From CAZOWL01 sp964583605 (GTDB lineage Bacteria > Pseudomonadota > Gammaproteobacteria > Chromatiales > Chromatiaceae), in NCBI GenBank assembly GCA_964583605.1, contig CAZOWL010000003.1, positions 33,278 to 97,277 on the forward strand: a stretch of 64,000 nt of DNA. Direction: 5' to 3'. Position 1 is the stretch's first letter; the number at the start of each line of letters is the position of its first letter. Position numbers and translations under genes: made by a program. This document shows positions 9,303 to 18,260 of this stretch, piece by piece. Under the pieces are notes generated by a model, which was given only the letters and a program-made list of their open reading frames with translations, was not told the DNA's origin and did not search any database.

Positions 9303-9575
9303 ATGCAACGACTGATTGTTATGATCGCGGCCACGATGCTTTGCGCCTCGGTGGCCTATGCACAGAGCGAGGAGGGCACGGCTGAAGGTCAAGCGGCGGC
9401 CCCCGCAGAGAGCGAGGCCAGCGCGGCCGCAGTCCCGGGCGGGATGGACCCCGAGAAGTTCTGGCCGGATCGCAACGACCCGGACAAGTATAAAGAGTCG
9501 ATCCGCTGGGGAGTCACCCCGGTCCTCGATCAGATCGACGCCGATCATAGCCTGGGGCTGAAGCAGCACGACTGA
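9303..9575 (+). CDS. Small secreted hypothetical protein
   Basis: A 90-aa protein starting MQRLIVMIAATMLCASVAYA, a clear signal peptide. An Ala/Glu-rich linker (residues 21-45) leads to a compact C-terminal part, DPEKFWPDRNDPDKYKESIRW to the end at LKQHD. The ATG at 9303 has AGGAG 6-7 bp upstream; the in-frame extension to 9171 is rejected because it would bury the leader. The family is not recognised. The DRNDPDKY motif is loosely reminiscent of the NPDL motifs of the preceding gene, but the similarity is too short to claim homology. A hairpin follows 15 bp after the stop. Confidence 0.72.
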   Translation: MQRLIVMIAATMLCASVAYAQSEEGTAEGQAAAPAESEASAAAVPGGMDPEKFWPDRNDPDKYKESIRWGVTPVLDQIDADHSLGLKQHD

Positions 9576-9589
9576 GTGCTTCAGGCAAT

Positions 9590-9610
9590 GTCCCGCCCTC
9601 GCGGCGGGAC
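9590..9610. terminator. Hairpin between convergent genes
   Basis: GTCCCGCC, a 5-nt loop, then GGCGGGAC: an 8-bp perfect stem between the end of the small secreted gene (9575) and the end of the ABC ATPase gene (9671). There is no T tract on either side, so it would be a weak or Rho-assisted bidirectional terminator. Confidence 0.5.
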
Positions 9611-9670
9611 GCTCGAAAGGGCGCTCGGTCGCCCCCTTGTCTGACCCCTATCTGACGATGCGCAGCACCC

Positions 9671-10831
9671 TCAGGAACAGCCGGGCTTGGCCGCTCCGGG
9701 CGTGTCTCCGTCGATCCTGAGCCCGTTCTCCCGATCGAACAGCAAGATCCGTTCAGGGTCGACCCGCACGGCAAGGCGCTCCGACTCCGCGACCTGCGTG
9801 TCGGCACTGAGCCGAGCAACAATCCTTAGCTGTCCGTTCGGCCCCGCCGCGTCCCCTGGCGCGTCCTCTGGCGGCGACAGGTCGCAATGCACGATGAGCT
9901 CGGCACCCAGCCACTCGACGAGCCCGACGCGGCCGTGAAAAACGCCATCACGCCCGACCTCATCGCCCGGCGCCGCGTAGACGTCCTCCGGCCGGAAGCC
10001 GACGACGAGCTCGGCACCAGACGCCGCCCGACGACGCAAGCCCTCTGGGAGCGGCAGCTCGGTCATCGGCAGCCGCAGACGGTCATCGGCGATCCGCGCG
10101 GGTAACAGGTTCATGCCAGGCGACCCGATGAAGGTCGCGACAAAGAGATTGGCCGGGCAGCGATAGAGCTCGCGCGGTGTGCCGATCTGCTGGATCAACC
10201 CGTGACGCAGCACGGCAATCCGATCCCCCAAGGTCATCGCCTCGGTCTGGTCATGGGTCACATAGACGGTCGTCGTCCCGAGGCGCCGCTGCAGGCGGGC
10301 GAGCTCGGTGCGCATCTGCACGCGCAGCCGGGCATCCAGATTGGACAGCGGCTCATCGAGCAGGAAGGCGACGGGCTCGCGCACAATAGCGCGGCCCATC
10401 GCGACCCGCTGCCGCTGACCGCCGGAGAGCGCCGCCGGTCTGCGCTCCAACAGCGCGCCGAGCTCGAGGATCTCCGCGGCGCGCTCGACGCGCTCGGCGA
10501 TCTCCGACCTTTTCAGCCCGGCCAGCTTAAGCGGGAAGGCCATGTTCTCGCGCACCGTCATATGCGGGTAGATGGCGTAGCTCTGAAACACCATCGCCAT
10601 ATTGCGGTCCTTCGGGTCGCGGGCCGTGACGTCCTCGCCTCCGACCCGCACCGCACCGCCGCTCGGCCGCTCGAGTCCGACGAGGATCTTCAGCAGCGTC
10701 GACTTGCCGCAGCCCGACGGACCGACGAGGACGAAGAGCTCGCCGTCGTGAATCCGTAGATCGGTCGGCCGCAGCGCCTCGGTCCCGTCGGGAAAGCGCT
10801 TGGTGATGCCATCGAGGACGATCTCGGCCAT
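9671..10831 (-). CDS. CUT1-type sugar ABC importer, ATP-binding subunit (MalK/UgpC family)
   Basis: ATPase of 386 aa energising the importer encoded just upstream. Walker A is GPSGCGKST, the Q-loop VFQSYAIYPHM, the signature LSGGQRQRVAMGRA, Walker B FLLDEPLSNLD and the switch histidine THDQTEAM. The ~150-residue C-terminal extension with a TOBE/MOP-type domain (VVGFRPEDVY and the following strands) marks the MalK/UgpC subfamily. The ATG at 10831 is preferred over the TTG at 10840, since AAGGGT sits 9 bp upstream. It begins 5 bp after the MalG-like permease stop and is the last gene of a four-gene operon. The transported sugar cannot be deduced; trehalose, maltose or another oligosaccharide is likely from the family. 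Confidence 0.93.
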   Translation of the reverse strand: MAEIVLDGITKRFPDGTEALRPTDLRIHDGELFVLVGPSGCGKSTLLKILVGLERPSGGAVRVGGEDVTARDPKDRNMAMVFQSYAIYPHMTVRENMAFPLKLAGLKRSEIAERVERAAEILELGALLERRPAALSGGQRQRVAMGRAIVREPVAFLLDEPLSNLDARLRVQMRTELARLQRRLGTTTVYVTHDQTEAMTLGDRIAVLRHGLIQQIGTPRELYRCPANLFVATFIGSPGMNLLPARIADDRLRLPMTELPLPEGLRRRAASGAELVVGFRPEDVYAAPGDEVGRDGVFHGRVGLVEWLGAELIVHCDLSPPEDAPGDAAGPNGQLRIVARLSADTQVAESERLAVRVDPERILLFDRENGLRIDGDTPGAAKPGCS

Positions 10832-10836
10832 AGGTG

Positions 10837-11670
10837 TCAACCCTTGACAGCGCCGGAGGTCAGCCCGGCCACGATCCGGCGCTGGAAGATCAGAACCAAC
10901 AGAACCACCGGCACCGTCACCACGACCGATGCGGCGGCGATCGAGCCCGTCGGCAGCTCAAAGCGCGAGCTGCCTGTGAAGAAGGCGATCGCCGCCGGGA
11001 CCGTCCGGGCGGCGTTGGTCGAGGTCAGCGCCGCCGCGAACAGGAAGTCGTTCCAGGCGAAGATGAAGACCAGGATAGCCGCGGTGAAGACCCCTGGAGC
11101 CGCCAATGGCGCGATCACATGCCAAAAGGCCTGCAATGGGGTCGCACCATCGACCCGCGCGGCCCGGTCGAGATCCCAGGGGATCTCACGGAAGAAGGCC
11201 GACAGGGTCCAGATCGCGAGCGGCAGCGTGAAGGTCATGTAGGGCAGGATCAGGCCCGGCCAGGTGTCGTAGAGCCCGATCTGGCGCCACAGATTGAACA
11301 GCGGGCCGATCACCGCAACAGGCGGGAACATCGCGATCGCCAACGCCGCACCGAGGACCAGCTCGCGACCACGAAAGCGCAGCCGGACGATGGCGTAAGC
11401 GGCAAACATCGCCAGAACCACCGCCGCGCAGGTCGCCAGCGCCGCGATCCCGATCGAGTTCCAGAGCGCCGCCGGGAACTGGGCATCGGCGAAGATCGCG
11501 CGGTAGTGCTCCAGGCTCAGGCGCTGCGGCACGAACCGGCCGTCACCCAGATCCGCCGCGGGCTTCAACGACAAGGCCAGGATCCAGGCAACCGGCAACA
11601 GGGCATAGAGAATTACCAGCAGCGGACCGAGACGCCAGAACAGCAGATCGAGGGCGGTTCGCCGCGCCAT
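10837..11670 (-). CDS. CUT1 sugar ABC importer permease (MalG-like)
   Basis: Inner-membrane permease of ~277 aa with six predicted helices, the first at [20 protein letters not shown]. The EAA loop that docks the ATPase reads [20 protein letters not shown] near residue 185. It is the MalG-like partner of the MalF-like permease upstream. I chose the ATG at 11670, ten bases after the preceding stop; a GTG at 11697 would overlap the previous gene by 17 bp and add nine residues. Its stop lies 5 bp before the ATPase start. Length is usual for the family. Confidence 0.92.
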   Translation of the reverse strand: MARRTALDLLFWRLGPLLVILYALLPVAWILALSLKPAADLGDGRFVPQRLSLEHYRAIFADAQFPAALWNSIGIAALATCAAVVLAMFAAYAIVRLRFRGRELVLGAALAIAMFPPVAVIGPLFNLWRQIGLYDTWPGLILPYMTFTLPLAIWTLSAFFREIPWDLDRAARVDGATPLQAFWHVIAPLAAPGVFTAAILVFIFAWNDFLFAAALTSTNAARTVPAAIAFFTGSSRFELPTGSIAAASVVVTVPVVLLVLIFQRRIVAGLTSGAVKG

Positions 11671-11680
11671 CGTTGCAGAC

Positions 11681-12559
11681 TCAGCGCTCTTCGCCACGGC
11701 TCACGTCGGCCTTGAGGCCCTTGACGAAGAGCACGGCGATGGCGATCACGCAGAGAAAGATCAGGACCGAGACGGCCGAGCCGAGGCCGAGGTTCAGACG
11801 GGTGACCAGCGCCTGGTAGCCGACGATCGAGACGGTCTCGGTGCCCTGGGCGCCGCGCGTCTGAACGAAAACGGTATCGAATATGCGAAAGGCATCCAGC
11901 GTGCGGAACAAGAGTGCGACCAAGATCGTCGGGCGCATCAGCGGCAACGTGATGCGGAAGAAGCGTTGGCGGGCATTCGCGCCGTCGACGCGCGCGGCGT
12001 CGAGTAGGTCGGGTGGCACGAGTGTCAGGCCAGCCAGCAAAAGAAGGGCCATGAAGGGCGTCGTCTTCCAGACCTCGGTCAGGATGATGACGAGAAACGC
12101 CGACCAGCGCTCCGTCAGCCAAGCCCGCTCGGTGCCGAGCCAGGGGTTGACGAAGCCCGTGACCGGATCGAACGCGAACTTCCAGGCCATCGCGGCGACC
12201 ACGGTGATGATGGCGTAGGGCACGAGCACCGAGGCCCGCACAGTGCGCCGGAGAAAGAGGACTCGGTGCATGACAAGCGCGAGCAGCATGCCCAGCACGA
12301 GCTCGATCGCGACCGAGCCGACCGTGATGATCGCGGTATTGAGCAGCGATTGCCACCAGACCTCGGAGGTCAGCACACTGGCATAGTTGGCCAGACCAAC
12401 GAAGGCGCGCTCGCCGGGAAAGCGCAGGTCGTAGCGGAACAGCGACAGCCAGAGCGCATAGAGTATCGGGTAGGCCGTGACCAGAAGCATCGCCAACACC
12501 GCCGGCGTGCACAGGAGCCATCCGAGACGCTCCTCGGCCGGGTCACGATGACCGCTCAC
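11681..12559 (-). CDS. CUT1 sugar ABC importer permease (MalF/UgpA-like)
   Basis: Inner-membrane permease of 292 aa. The first helix is [20 protein letters not shown] and the EAA loop is [20 protein letters not shown]. The start is taken as GTG at 12559, whose GTGA overlaps the stop of the binding-protein gene by 4 bp. An ATG at 12619 in the same frame would give a charged 20-residue extension buried in the previous gene. It pairs with the MalG-like subunit to form the translocation channel. The compact spacing shows the four genes are one transcription unit. Confidence 0.92.
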   Translation of the reverse strand: MSGHRDPAEERLGWLLCTPAVLAMLLVTAYPILYALWLSLFRYDLRFPGERAFVGLANYASVLTSEVWWQSLLNTAIITVGSVAIELVLGMLLALVMHRVLFLRRTVRASVLVPYAIITVVAAMAWKFAFDPVTGFVNPWLGTERAWLTERWSAFLVIILTEVWKTTPFMALLLLAGLTLVPPDLLDAARVDGANARQRFFRITLPLMRPTILVALLFRTLDAFRIFDTVFVQTRGAQGTETVSIVGYQALVTRLNLGLGSAVSVLIFLCVIAIAVLFVKGLKADVSRGEER

Positions 12560-13794
12560 AGGAGCCCCTCCGAGCGCAGGGCCCGGTCGATCTTCTCGCG
12601 CAGATCGCCGATGTCGCACACGGGGTTGATCCGCGACATCGGGTGCAGCGTTCGACCGATCGCCAGCGAGACGTCGTTGTAGAGTGGCGTCTGGGGCCGC
12701 TCTACAGCGTCGCGCAGCGTCCGACGCAACAGATCGGCGAACGGGAAGGTGGCGCGGATGTCAGGGTCGTCGTAGAGCGCCTCGAGCGTCGGCGGAAGCC
12801 CGCCCCGCCTCGCCGCGAGCCGTTGCCCCGAGACGGCGGCGAGGCACTCGACCGCGCTCCGCGCGAGATCTCGATGGCGGGTGAAGGCACCGACGCCAAG
12901 ATTGATGCCGCCGATCGTGACACGGCTCGGGCGATCGGGATGCACCGCCGGCCAGCGCGCCCAGCCCATCCGCTCGGCGATCTCCGGTGCATTCTGTTGG
13001 GCGCTCGGCCAGACATAGGTGTAGTTGACCATGAAGCTCGAGCTACCGGCCTCGAAGCCGAGTCGCGCCTGATCCTCACGCGCCCGAGCGAGACCTGACG
13101 GCGCGGCCGGAGAGGTCGCCAGGCGCCGCATGATCCGCAGCGCTGCCGCCGTTGCGTCCGAGGGCAGCGTCACCGACCGACCGTCCTCGCTCAAGACGGT
13201 GCCGCCGGCTGAGGCCAGCAGGGAGACGAAGAAGACCGTCAGCCCCTCATAACGCTCGCCCTGGGCCTGGATCGTGCCGTCCTCACCGAGCGACTCGGCG
13301 AGCGAGATCATCTCGTCCCAGGTCGCCGGCGGCTCGTCGACACGGTCGGTGCGGTACCACAAGAGCTGGGTGTTCGTCGTGAACGGGATCGCCCAGAGGC
13401 GATCCCGATAGGTCGCCGTCGCGAGCGGCGTCGCGAGCCGGCCCTCGCTGATCCGGCTCACCGAGCCCCGGGGCCAGGGCAGGATCCATTCGGCGGCCGC
13501 AAATTCCGCGGTCCAGATGACGTCCATGCCGATCAAGTCGATCGCGGTGTCACCGGCGGCAAGGCGGCGCACCAGCTGCTCGCGCTGCTGATCGGCGTCG
13601 GCAGGCAGCGCGACCAGCTCGATACGATACGCACCCCGTGACCCCTCGGCGCAGCGGCGGGCGGCTTCGGCAAAGGCTCCGGACGGCTCGTCGAACACAT
13701 ACCAATGGAGGACCGGGATGCCGGCCTGCTCGCCGCCGCAGCCGAGCAGCGCGAGCGTGGTCAAGGCCGAACCGAGCTGCCACCAGGGACGCAT
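12556..13794 (-). CDS. Sugar ABC importer substrate-binding lipoprotein
   Basis: About 412 aa, family 1 extracellular solute-binding protein. The N-terminus MRPWWQLGSALTTLALLGCG is a lipoprotein leader with the cysteine in LLGC. The mature part has features of sugar-binding proteins: DLIGMDVIWTAEFAAAEWIL, LWAIPFTTNTQLLWYRTD and PATWDEMISLAESL. It leads the operon with two permeases and the ATPase. The start is uncertain. The dispersed 123-130 bp repeat ends exactly at this ATG, and an in-frame ORF continues upstream through the repeat to 13932. That repeat-encoded peptide (SLTPTLSQRARG) is not part of a normal binding protein. No ribosome site is visible between the repeat and ATG. Confidence 0.88.
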   Translation of the reverse strand: MRPWWQLGSALTTLALLGCGGEQAGIPVLHWYVFDEPSGAFAEAARRCAEGSRGAYRIELVALPADADQQREQLVRRLAAGDTAIDLIGMDVIWTAEFAAAEWILPWPRGSVSRISEGRLATPLATATYRDRLWAIPFTTNTQLLWYRTDRVDEPPATWDEMISLAESLGEDGTIQAQGERYEGLTVFFVSLLASAGGTVLSEDGRSVTLPSDATAAALRIMRRLATSPAAPSGLARAREDQARLGFEAGSSSFMVNYTYVWPSAQQNAPEIAERMGWARWPAVHPDRPSRVTIGGINLGVGAFTRHRDLARSAVECLAAVSGQRLAARRGGLPPTLEALYDDPDIRATFPFADLLRRTLRDAVERPQTPLYNDVSLAIGRTLHPMSRINPVCDIGDLREKIDRALRSEGLL

Positions 13795-13924
13795 GATCGT
13801 TACCATGAAATTCGCGGAGCACGTTCGCCCCCTCGCCCTCTGGGAGAGGGTTGGGGTGAGGGAACTATCAGGGGCGAGGTGACCTTTCATCGTCCGGGGT
13901 AGCTCGGCTCGCCCCATGATCGTT
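13795..13924 (-). repeat. Dispersed 123-130 bp repeat, copy A
   Basis: Minus-strand copy of a repeat found complete at 22468-22590, 22591-22713 and 32073-32195. It begins ACGATCATGGGGCGAG and contains the CTCACCCCAACCCTCTCCCA segment and the end GCGAATTTCATGGTAACG. It abuts the start codon of the binding-protein gene and separates it from the M48 peptidase gene. Confidence 0.9.
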
Positions 13925-13974
13925 AGGCCCATGACCTGTCGATCGGCACGCTCGGCGTCACAGCCCGCCGTGGC

Positions 13975-14742
13975 TCAGCGACGGGCCCGTGCTTGCTCAT
14001 ACTCCGCAACCGCACGCGGCAGCGCCGCCTCGAGGGCCTCAATGCGGCGGTCGTCGAGGGGATGCGTGGTCAGGAACTCGAGGGGCTCGCCCCCCTGGGA
14101 GCGGTTGTGGGCCTGAAAGCGGCGCCAAAACGCGACGGCCTCACGCGGGTCGTAGCCCGCACGGGCCATGAATAGCAGCCCAAGCCTGTCGGCTTCCAAC
14201 TCTTGCGTGCGCGAGTAGGGCAAGAGCACACCGACCTGAGCACCGACGCCGTAGGCCTGCATCGCCAGGTCGCGCGTCGCCGCGGCCTGGGAGCCGAGGG
14301 CGGCCGATAGCGCGACACCGCCCAGCTGCACCAGGAGGCCTTGGGACATCCGCTCGGCGCCATGATGGGCGAAGACATGCGCGATCTCGTGCGCGATCAC
14401 GGTCGCCAGGCCGGCCTCATTCTTCGTGATCGGCAGCATGCCGCTGTAGATGCCGACCTTGCCGCCAGGCAGGGCGAAGGCGTTCGGCTTGTCGGGGACG
14501 TCGAAGAGCACAAATTCCCAGTTGGCATTTGGCATGGGGGTGACTGCGGCAATGCGTGTGCCGACGCTCTGGACCATGCGCACCTTGCCCCGGTCGCGCG
14601 AGCGAGGGGTCTGCTGCTTGACCTTATCGAACGTCTTGAGTCCGAGCTCGGCCTCTTGTGTCGGGCTGATCAATCGCAGCTGCGAGCGGTTGGTCTCCGG
14701 GACCGTCGCGCAGCCGACCAGGAGCGCTGCGCTTAAGGCCAA
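13975..14742 (-). CDS. M48-family zinc metalloprotease, lipoprotein (start uncertain)
   Basis: Peptidase of the M48 (HtpX/Oma1/BepA-like) family acting in the periplasm. The zinc motif is HEIAH within TVIAHEIAHVFAHHGAERM, and the third ligand region is TQELEADRLGLLFMARAGYD. The N-terminal sequence RRRAAALALSAALLVGCA is a lipoprotein leader with lipobox cysteine. No ATG, GTG or TTG stands in frame just before that leader: the nearest are a TTG inside it (14742, used here) and an ATG far upstream at ~14955 that would overlap the divergent gene. An ATG at 14764 in another frame would fit if one base were missing, so a frameshift or sequence error is possible. The last ~110 residues (TTHPLDDRRIEALEAALP) are typical. 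Confidence 0.85.
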   Translation of the reverse strand: MALSAALLVGCATVPETNRSQLRLISPTQEAELGLKTFDKVKQQTPRSRDRGKVRMVQSVGTRIAAVTPMPNANWEFVLFDVPDKPNAFALPGGKVGIYSGMLPITKNEAGLATVIAHEIAHVFAHHGAERMSQGLLVQLGGVALSAALGSQAAATRDLAMQAYGVGAQVGVLLPYSRTQELEADRLGLLFMARAGYDPREAVAFWRRFQAHNRSQGGEPLEFLTTHPLDDRRIEALEAALPRAVAEYEQARARR

Positions 14743-14953
14743 GGCCGCCGCGCGACGTCGGCATCGACTCCGTACGGTCCGCCCGCGGCACCGTCCGGGC
14801 GCTGGGGCACAGTTACCGGCCGGTCTGTCCGGGCCGACCCGCGAATGGAACCGTAGTAGACTGCTGACTGTGGTTCCAATGACTAGGGCCGCGAGCCGAG
14901 CGGACCCGCCATGCCGACCCGCAACGCGGTCCGCTGGGAAAAGAGGAGAGATC

Positions 14954-15340
14954 ATGCTCCACATACGCCTCGAAACACTCTGCTTCCTCATCGCCAAGGC
15001 CCGTGAACTCCAGGCCAAAGAGGACGTCGTGATACCTGAGCAGCCCGACAACCCGAGCGATGACTGGGCCCTTCAGATCCTCGCCAATCATAGCGATGAC
15101 TCTTCGTTACGTGAAATCCAAGACACCCTCGCCGACCTGAACGGTCGCCAGCGCGCCGAACTCATCGCCCTGATGTGGCTCGGACGCGGCGACTACGAGA
15201 TCGAGGAATGGGAGAGCGCCGTCGACGAGGCCCTCGGCGACCTATCGGTGCGCGCGGCAGAATACCTGCTGGCCCATCCGATGGTGTCGGATTATCTGGA
15301 GGAGGGGCTGATCACCCACGGCTATTATTGCAACGAATGA
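14954..15340 (+). CDS. DUF3775-family protein
   Basis: A 128-aa cytoplasmic protein starting MLHIRLETLCFLIAKARELQ. Its middle and end, LNGRQRAELIALMWLGRGDY and SVRAAEYLLAHPMVSDYLEE, are the conserved blocks I associate with DUF3775, a family of unknown function common in Proteobacteria. The ATG at 14954 has GAGGAGAG 4-5 bp upstream, which decides the start against a long frame running from 14450 through the M48 gene on the other strand. It is divergent from the M48 peptidase gene and convergent with the next gene. No function is proposed. Confidence 0.85.
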   Translation: MLHIRLETLCFLIAKARELQAKEDVVIPEQPDNPSDDWALQILANHSDDSSLREIQDTLADLNGRQRAELIALMWLGRGDYEIEEWESAVDEALGDLSVRAAEYLLAHPMVSDYLEEGLITHGYYCNE

Positions 15341-15368
15341 CCGCGGTCTCACCGGTTTCACCGCGGCA

Positions 15369-16016
15369 CTAGGGGCTCGCCGGCTCACCGGCGTCTTCCT
15401 GCCCGTCGACCAGCTGGCCACGATTGCGGTCCTCGCTCCTCGGCTTCGGCAGCCTGCCCCCGGTCTTCTCGGGTCGATAGGTGACCGCCGCGATGCGCTT
15501 CTCCTCGCCTCCGATGAGGCGCTCACGGCCCCAACGATCCTGACGGGCCCGAACCCCGTACCCAAGCATGAGGCCACCGGCGGTCGTCACCGCAAGCAGG
15601 CCAACGGTGACGAATTGCGTCATCATCAGCAGCGCAACACCGACACCGCCAGTCACCAAGGCACCGGTCTTCAATAGGTTGCTGTTCGCGGCCCGCGTCT
15701 TGGCTTTGGCAACCAGGCGCTCGGTCGCCTTCATCGCGGCGACGCGCTCCTTCTCCGCCTTGGCACGCAACGCCTCACGCTCGCGGTAATGACGGTCCTT
15801 TAAGTGGGACTCCGCCTTGTGCCGATGACCCTCAGCTAATGATGTGAACCACAGAGCCACGAGGGTGCCGATGGCGGCTCCGATGCTGAGGAAGAGCCAC
15901 CAGGTCTCCGCGATGTCGGTCTGCTCGGCCGTGTAGACCAGAAGGACCGTGATGGCCTGCAGAAGGAATATGCCGATCAGGAACTTGATCAGGCTCGGGA
16001 TGCTGAAACGAAACAT
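15369..16016 (-). CDS. Membrane protein of unknown function with central coiled coil
   Basis: 215 aa. Two N-terminal membrane helices (about residues 7-28, FLIGIFLLQAITVLLVYTAE, and 38-60) are followed by a charged helical stretch (about 65-110, rich in E, R and K, with KDRHYREREALRAKAEKERV). A second hydrophobic pair (about 115-155) and a basic, polar tail complete it. The start overlaps the end of the upstream lipoprotein gene by 28 bp, suggesting the two are cotranscribed. The family is not recognised; nothing in the sequence points to an enzyme. Confidence 0.68.
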   Translation of the reverse strand: MFRFSIPSLIKFLIGIFLLQAITVLLVYTAEQTDIAETWWLFLSIGAAIGTLVALWFTSLAEGHRHKAESHLKDRHYREREALRAKAEKERVAAMKATERLVAKAKTRAANSNLLKTGALVTGGVGVALLMMTQFVTVGLLAVTTAGGLMLGYGVRARQDRWGRERLIGGEEKRIAAVTYRPEKTGGRLPKPRSEDRNRGQLVDGQEDAGEPASP

Positions 16017-17335
16017 GACAATCTTTTGGGCTCAAACAAGGATGCGTCTCGGCAACGCATCGGTTGCGACGCACCGCCAAACTTAGCCGCAGGGCTCGAC
16101 GACTCGACTCGAGCCGCCGCGGCGGCCGGCGCCGGCGGCACGAGCACGATCCAGTCCTCTGGCACGGTTGCCGACCCGTGATGTCGCCCAGGCCCCAGAA
16201 GCCCCCGCAGCCGCCCACGAATCGCTTCGAGCTCTGCCCCGTCAGCCGCGCTCGCGCCGATCGGGCGATCGTAAGCGTCGATGACATTGTAAAGGTACTC
16301 GACGCCGATGTCGGTGAGATCAACGAGCAGACGTGGCCCATCGCCTCCGGTCGGGACCAATCTTGGCTCGCGACCAGACACGAAAAATGGACCGGCGCGC
16401 CCCTCGAGACGCTTGGCGACAGCCGTTTGGCCCTGGTGGCGAAGGTGTGCGAGGAATGCCGCGCGCATGGCCGCGGCCAGCTCGGCGCTCGTCGCGCCGT
16501 CAGCGGCGCTGTTGCCAGACCGTTTCGGCGCCTGCGGCTCTACAGCAACCAAAAAGGCATGGGCGGCACCGATTGGGTCGTGGCGGCCGCTGTCTGGCGC
16601 TAGGACATAGCGCCTGAGCAGGCGCATCAGCTCACTTTGACGCACGCGATCGGTCTCGGTGCGATCCGGCCGGTCCACGCCGAAGAGGACGAAGGTGTAT
16701 AAGCCGTAGCCGGGTATGGCCTCGTAGTACAGCGGTGAAGGGTGCGGCGCCGTAACGAGGGGGGCGCCATCGGCACGTGTGGCGAAATACGCCAGGCCGT
16801 AAGTCCGTGACGGCGGCTGTTGCCCGGCTTGCCCCAGGCGCTCGAGGCCCAGCAGAATGCCGGCCGCGACCACCGGCTGGAGCTCGGCGCCCGCGATGAG
16901 AAGGGCACGATCCGAGACCGCATCCACGACACCAGGCCCGCCCTGGACCACCATTTCACTGACGATCGCGGCCAAGGTATCGCAATTCGCTCGCAGCAGT
17001 GCCTCGGTCCCGACACCGGGGTCGACACCCGCCTCGTACAGATCCGTGACCACCTCTCGCAGAGGCTCTGGGCGCGCCCCAGGGGTTGACACCTTGCAGC
17101 GGGCCGCGATATCAACCCCGGGAACCGAGTCGCTTGCGGCCGGCGGCATCCTATCGCGCGGCATCGGCGTGCTCGGCCGCAGCGATGCCTCCGGCCCTAA
17201 CAACTGGTCGGACGCGCAGCCCGACATCGCAGCCAGGGATACGAGGACAATAGCCCAGATCGGCCAAGAGTTGACCGATCGCAGGCCGAAAGCAAGACCT
17301 GGCACAGGCATGCCCCGAAGACCGACCGACACCAT
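15989..17335 (-). CDS. Large putative lipoprotein of unknown function
   Basis: About 448 aa from ATG 17335, chosen because GGAAGGG lies about 8-10 bp upstream and because it places a good leader (WPIWAIVLVSLAAMSGCASD, lipobox SGC) near the N-terminus; the open frame itself extends to 17596. The mature protein is soluble, with long helical segments (VGTEALLRANCDTLAAIVSE, DRALLIAGAELQPVVAAGIL) and a later block GLAYFATRADGAPLVTAPHP to YGLYTFVLFGVDRPDRTETD. The C-terminal third is Arg/Ala/Gly-rich. I do not recognise the family. It overlaps the next gene by 28 bp, so both may act in the envelope. Confidence 0.68.
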   Translation of the reverse strand: MVSVGLRGMPVPGLAFGLRSVNSWPIWAIVLVSLAAMSGCASDQLLGPEASLRPSTPMPRDRMPPAASDSVPGVDIAARCKVSTPGARPEPLREVVTDLYEAGVDPGVGTEALLRANCDTLAAIVSEMVVQGGPGVVDAVSDRALLIAGAELQPVVAAGILLGLERLGQAGQQPPSRTYGLAYFATRADGAPLVTAPHPSPLYYEAIPGYGLYTFVLFGVDRPDRTETDRVRQSELMRLLRRYVLAPDSGRHDPIGAAHAFLVAVEPQAPKRSGNSAADGATSAELAAAMRAAFLAHLRHQGQTAVAKRLEGRAGPFFVSGREPRLVPTGGDGPRLLVDLTDIGVEYLYNVIDAYDRPIGASAADGAELEAIRGRLRGLLGPGRHHGSATVPEDWIVLVPPAPAAAAARVESSSPAAKFGGASQPMRCRDASLFEPKRLSCFVSASRA

Positions 17336-17844
17336 CGAGCCCTTCCGGCTCGTCGAGCCAGAGTGAATTAGACGGCAAACGCAGGCGGAATACAGGAGGA
17401 AGAGATGCGCAATCACGGACATGGCTGGACGAGGCTCGCTGAGCGCGTGGGCACTGACTAGGCCTCGACGGCCTGGCACCAGGATCGGCCTGTGGTCGCC
17501 GCGCCTCACAGATGGCGCGGCCGCGAGGCAAAGGGCTGGGAGAAGAGATCTCGACGCGTGCCGGTGACGATAGTGCGTTTGACCATCCCGACGCAAGCGA
17601 GTTTGGTCATGACCACAATTGTCACCAGCAAGACGACGTCATCGCCGTCAGTCGCTCGGGTCGGCGTGTCGCCCTCTAGGGCGACACGACGCGTCCGTGA
17701 CGCTGTGCTCACGCACCGGCCCTACGCGACCAATGACAGACCGCGACAACCGCTCACGGGGATAGCCCGCTTTCGCGGGCTTAACAGAGATGCCCGATGG
17801 CCTTGATCCGGGTGCTTGACCCGGCCCCCTCGGCTGAGCTGGCG
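17336..17844. other. 509-bp intergenic region
   Basis: The region separates the lipoprotein gene (leftward) from the end of the first sulfur-globule-like gene. Small overlapping frames on both strands show no family features. A strong hairpin lies at 17764-17781. The stretch 17570-17650 is less GC-rich and could hold the promoter of the lipoprotein gene. Confidence 0.4.
17764..17781. terminator. Hairpin downstream of the sulfur-globule-like gene
   Basis: AGCCCGC, loop TTTC, GCGGGCT: a 7-bp perfect stem about 65 bp past the stop of the leftward gene at 17845. No long T run follows on the minus strand. Confidence 0.5.
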
Positions 17845-18213
17845 CTACTTCGCCGATGAGGTGGTCGGGGCCGTCGGCGCCAGCGCCGCTGGGGCGTAGC
17901 CGACTGGCGGCGCTAGACCGTAGTACGGGTAGCCGTAGGGATAGCCGCCGTAATGGTAAGGCCCAAAGGCATCATACGCATACCAATGATACGGACGATA
18001 CCAATGGTGGCCGGGATAACCCCAGTATCCTGGATAGCCCCAATAGCCCGGGCCGTACCAGCCTGGCCCGCCCCATCCGCCGAAGCCACCGCCGAAGCCG
18101 AAGCTGAAGCCGCCGCCGAAGAAACCGAAGAAGGCCTGCGACTGAACAGGCACCGCCAGCAGCACAGTGGCCAACACAGCCGCCGCGAGCACATGTAGCC
18201 TTTGCCCTTTCAT
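17845..18213 (-). CDS. Secreted Gly/Tyr/Pro-rich protein, sulfur-globule-protein-like
   Basis: 122 aa: a signal peptide (MKGQRLHVLAAAVLATVLLA to about residue 26, SQA) followed by a low-complexity mature chain. It begins AFFGFFGGGFSFGFGGGFGG and continues with GYWGYPGYWGYPGHH and HYGGYPYGYPYYGL. Size, leader and Gly/Tyr richness match the structural proteins that coat periplasmic sulfur globules in Chromatiaceae (SgpA-C of Allochromatium). Its mature start, AFFGF, is shared with the rightward gene at 19408. A near-perfect ribosome site (AGGAGGT) precedes the ATG, implying high expression. Low-complexity secreted proteins of other kinds cannot be excluded, so a symbol is withheld. Confidence 0.72.
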   Translation of the reverse strand: MKGQRLHVLAAAVLATVLLAVPVQSQAFFGFFGGGFSFGFGGGFGGWGGPGWYGPGYWGYPGYWGYPGHHWYRPYHWYAYDAFGPYHYGGYPYGYPYYGLAPPVGYAPAALAPTAPTTSSAK

Positions 18214-18260
18214 GATACACCTCCTGCCTGCACCGGTATGCCGCCATCCTCTCGGATAGA

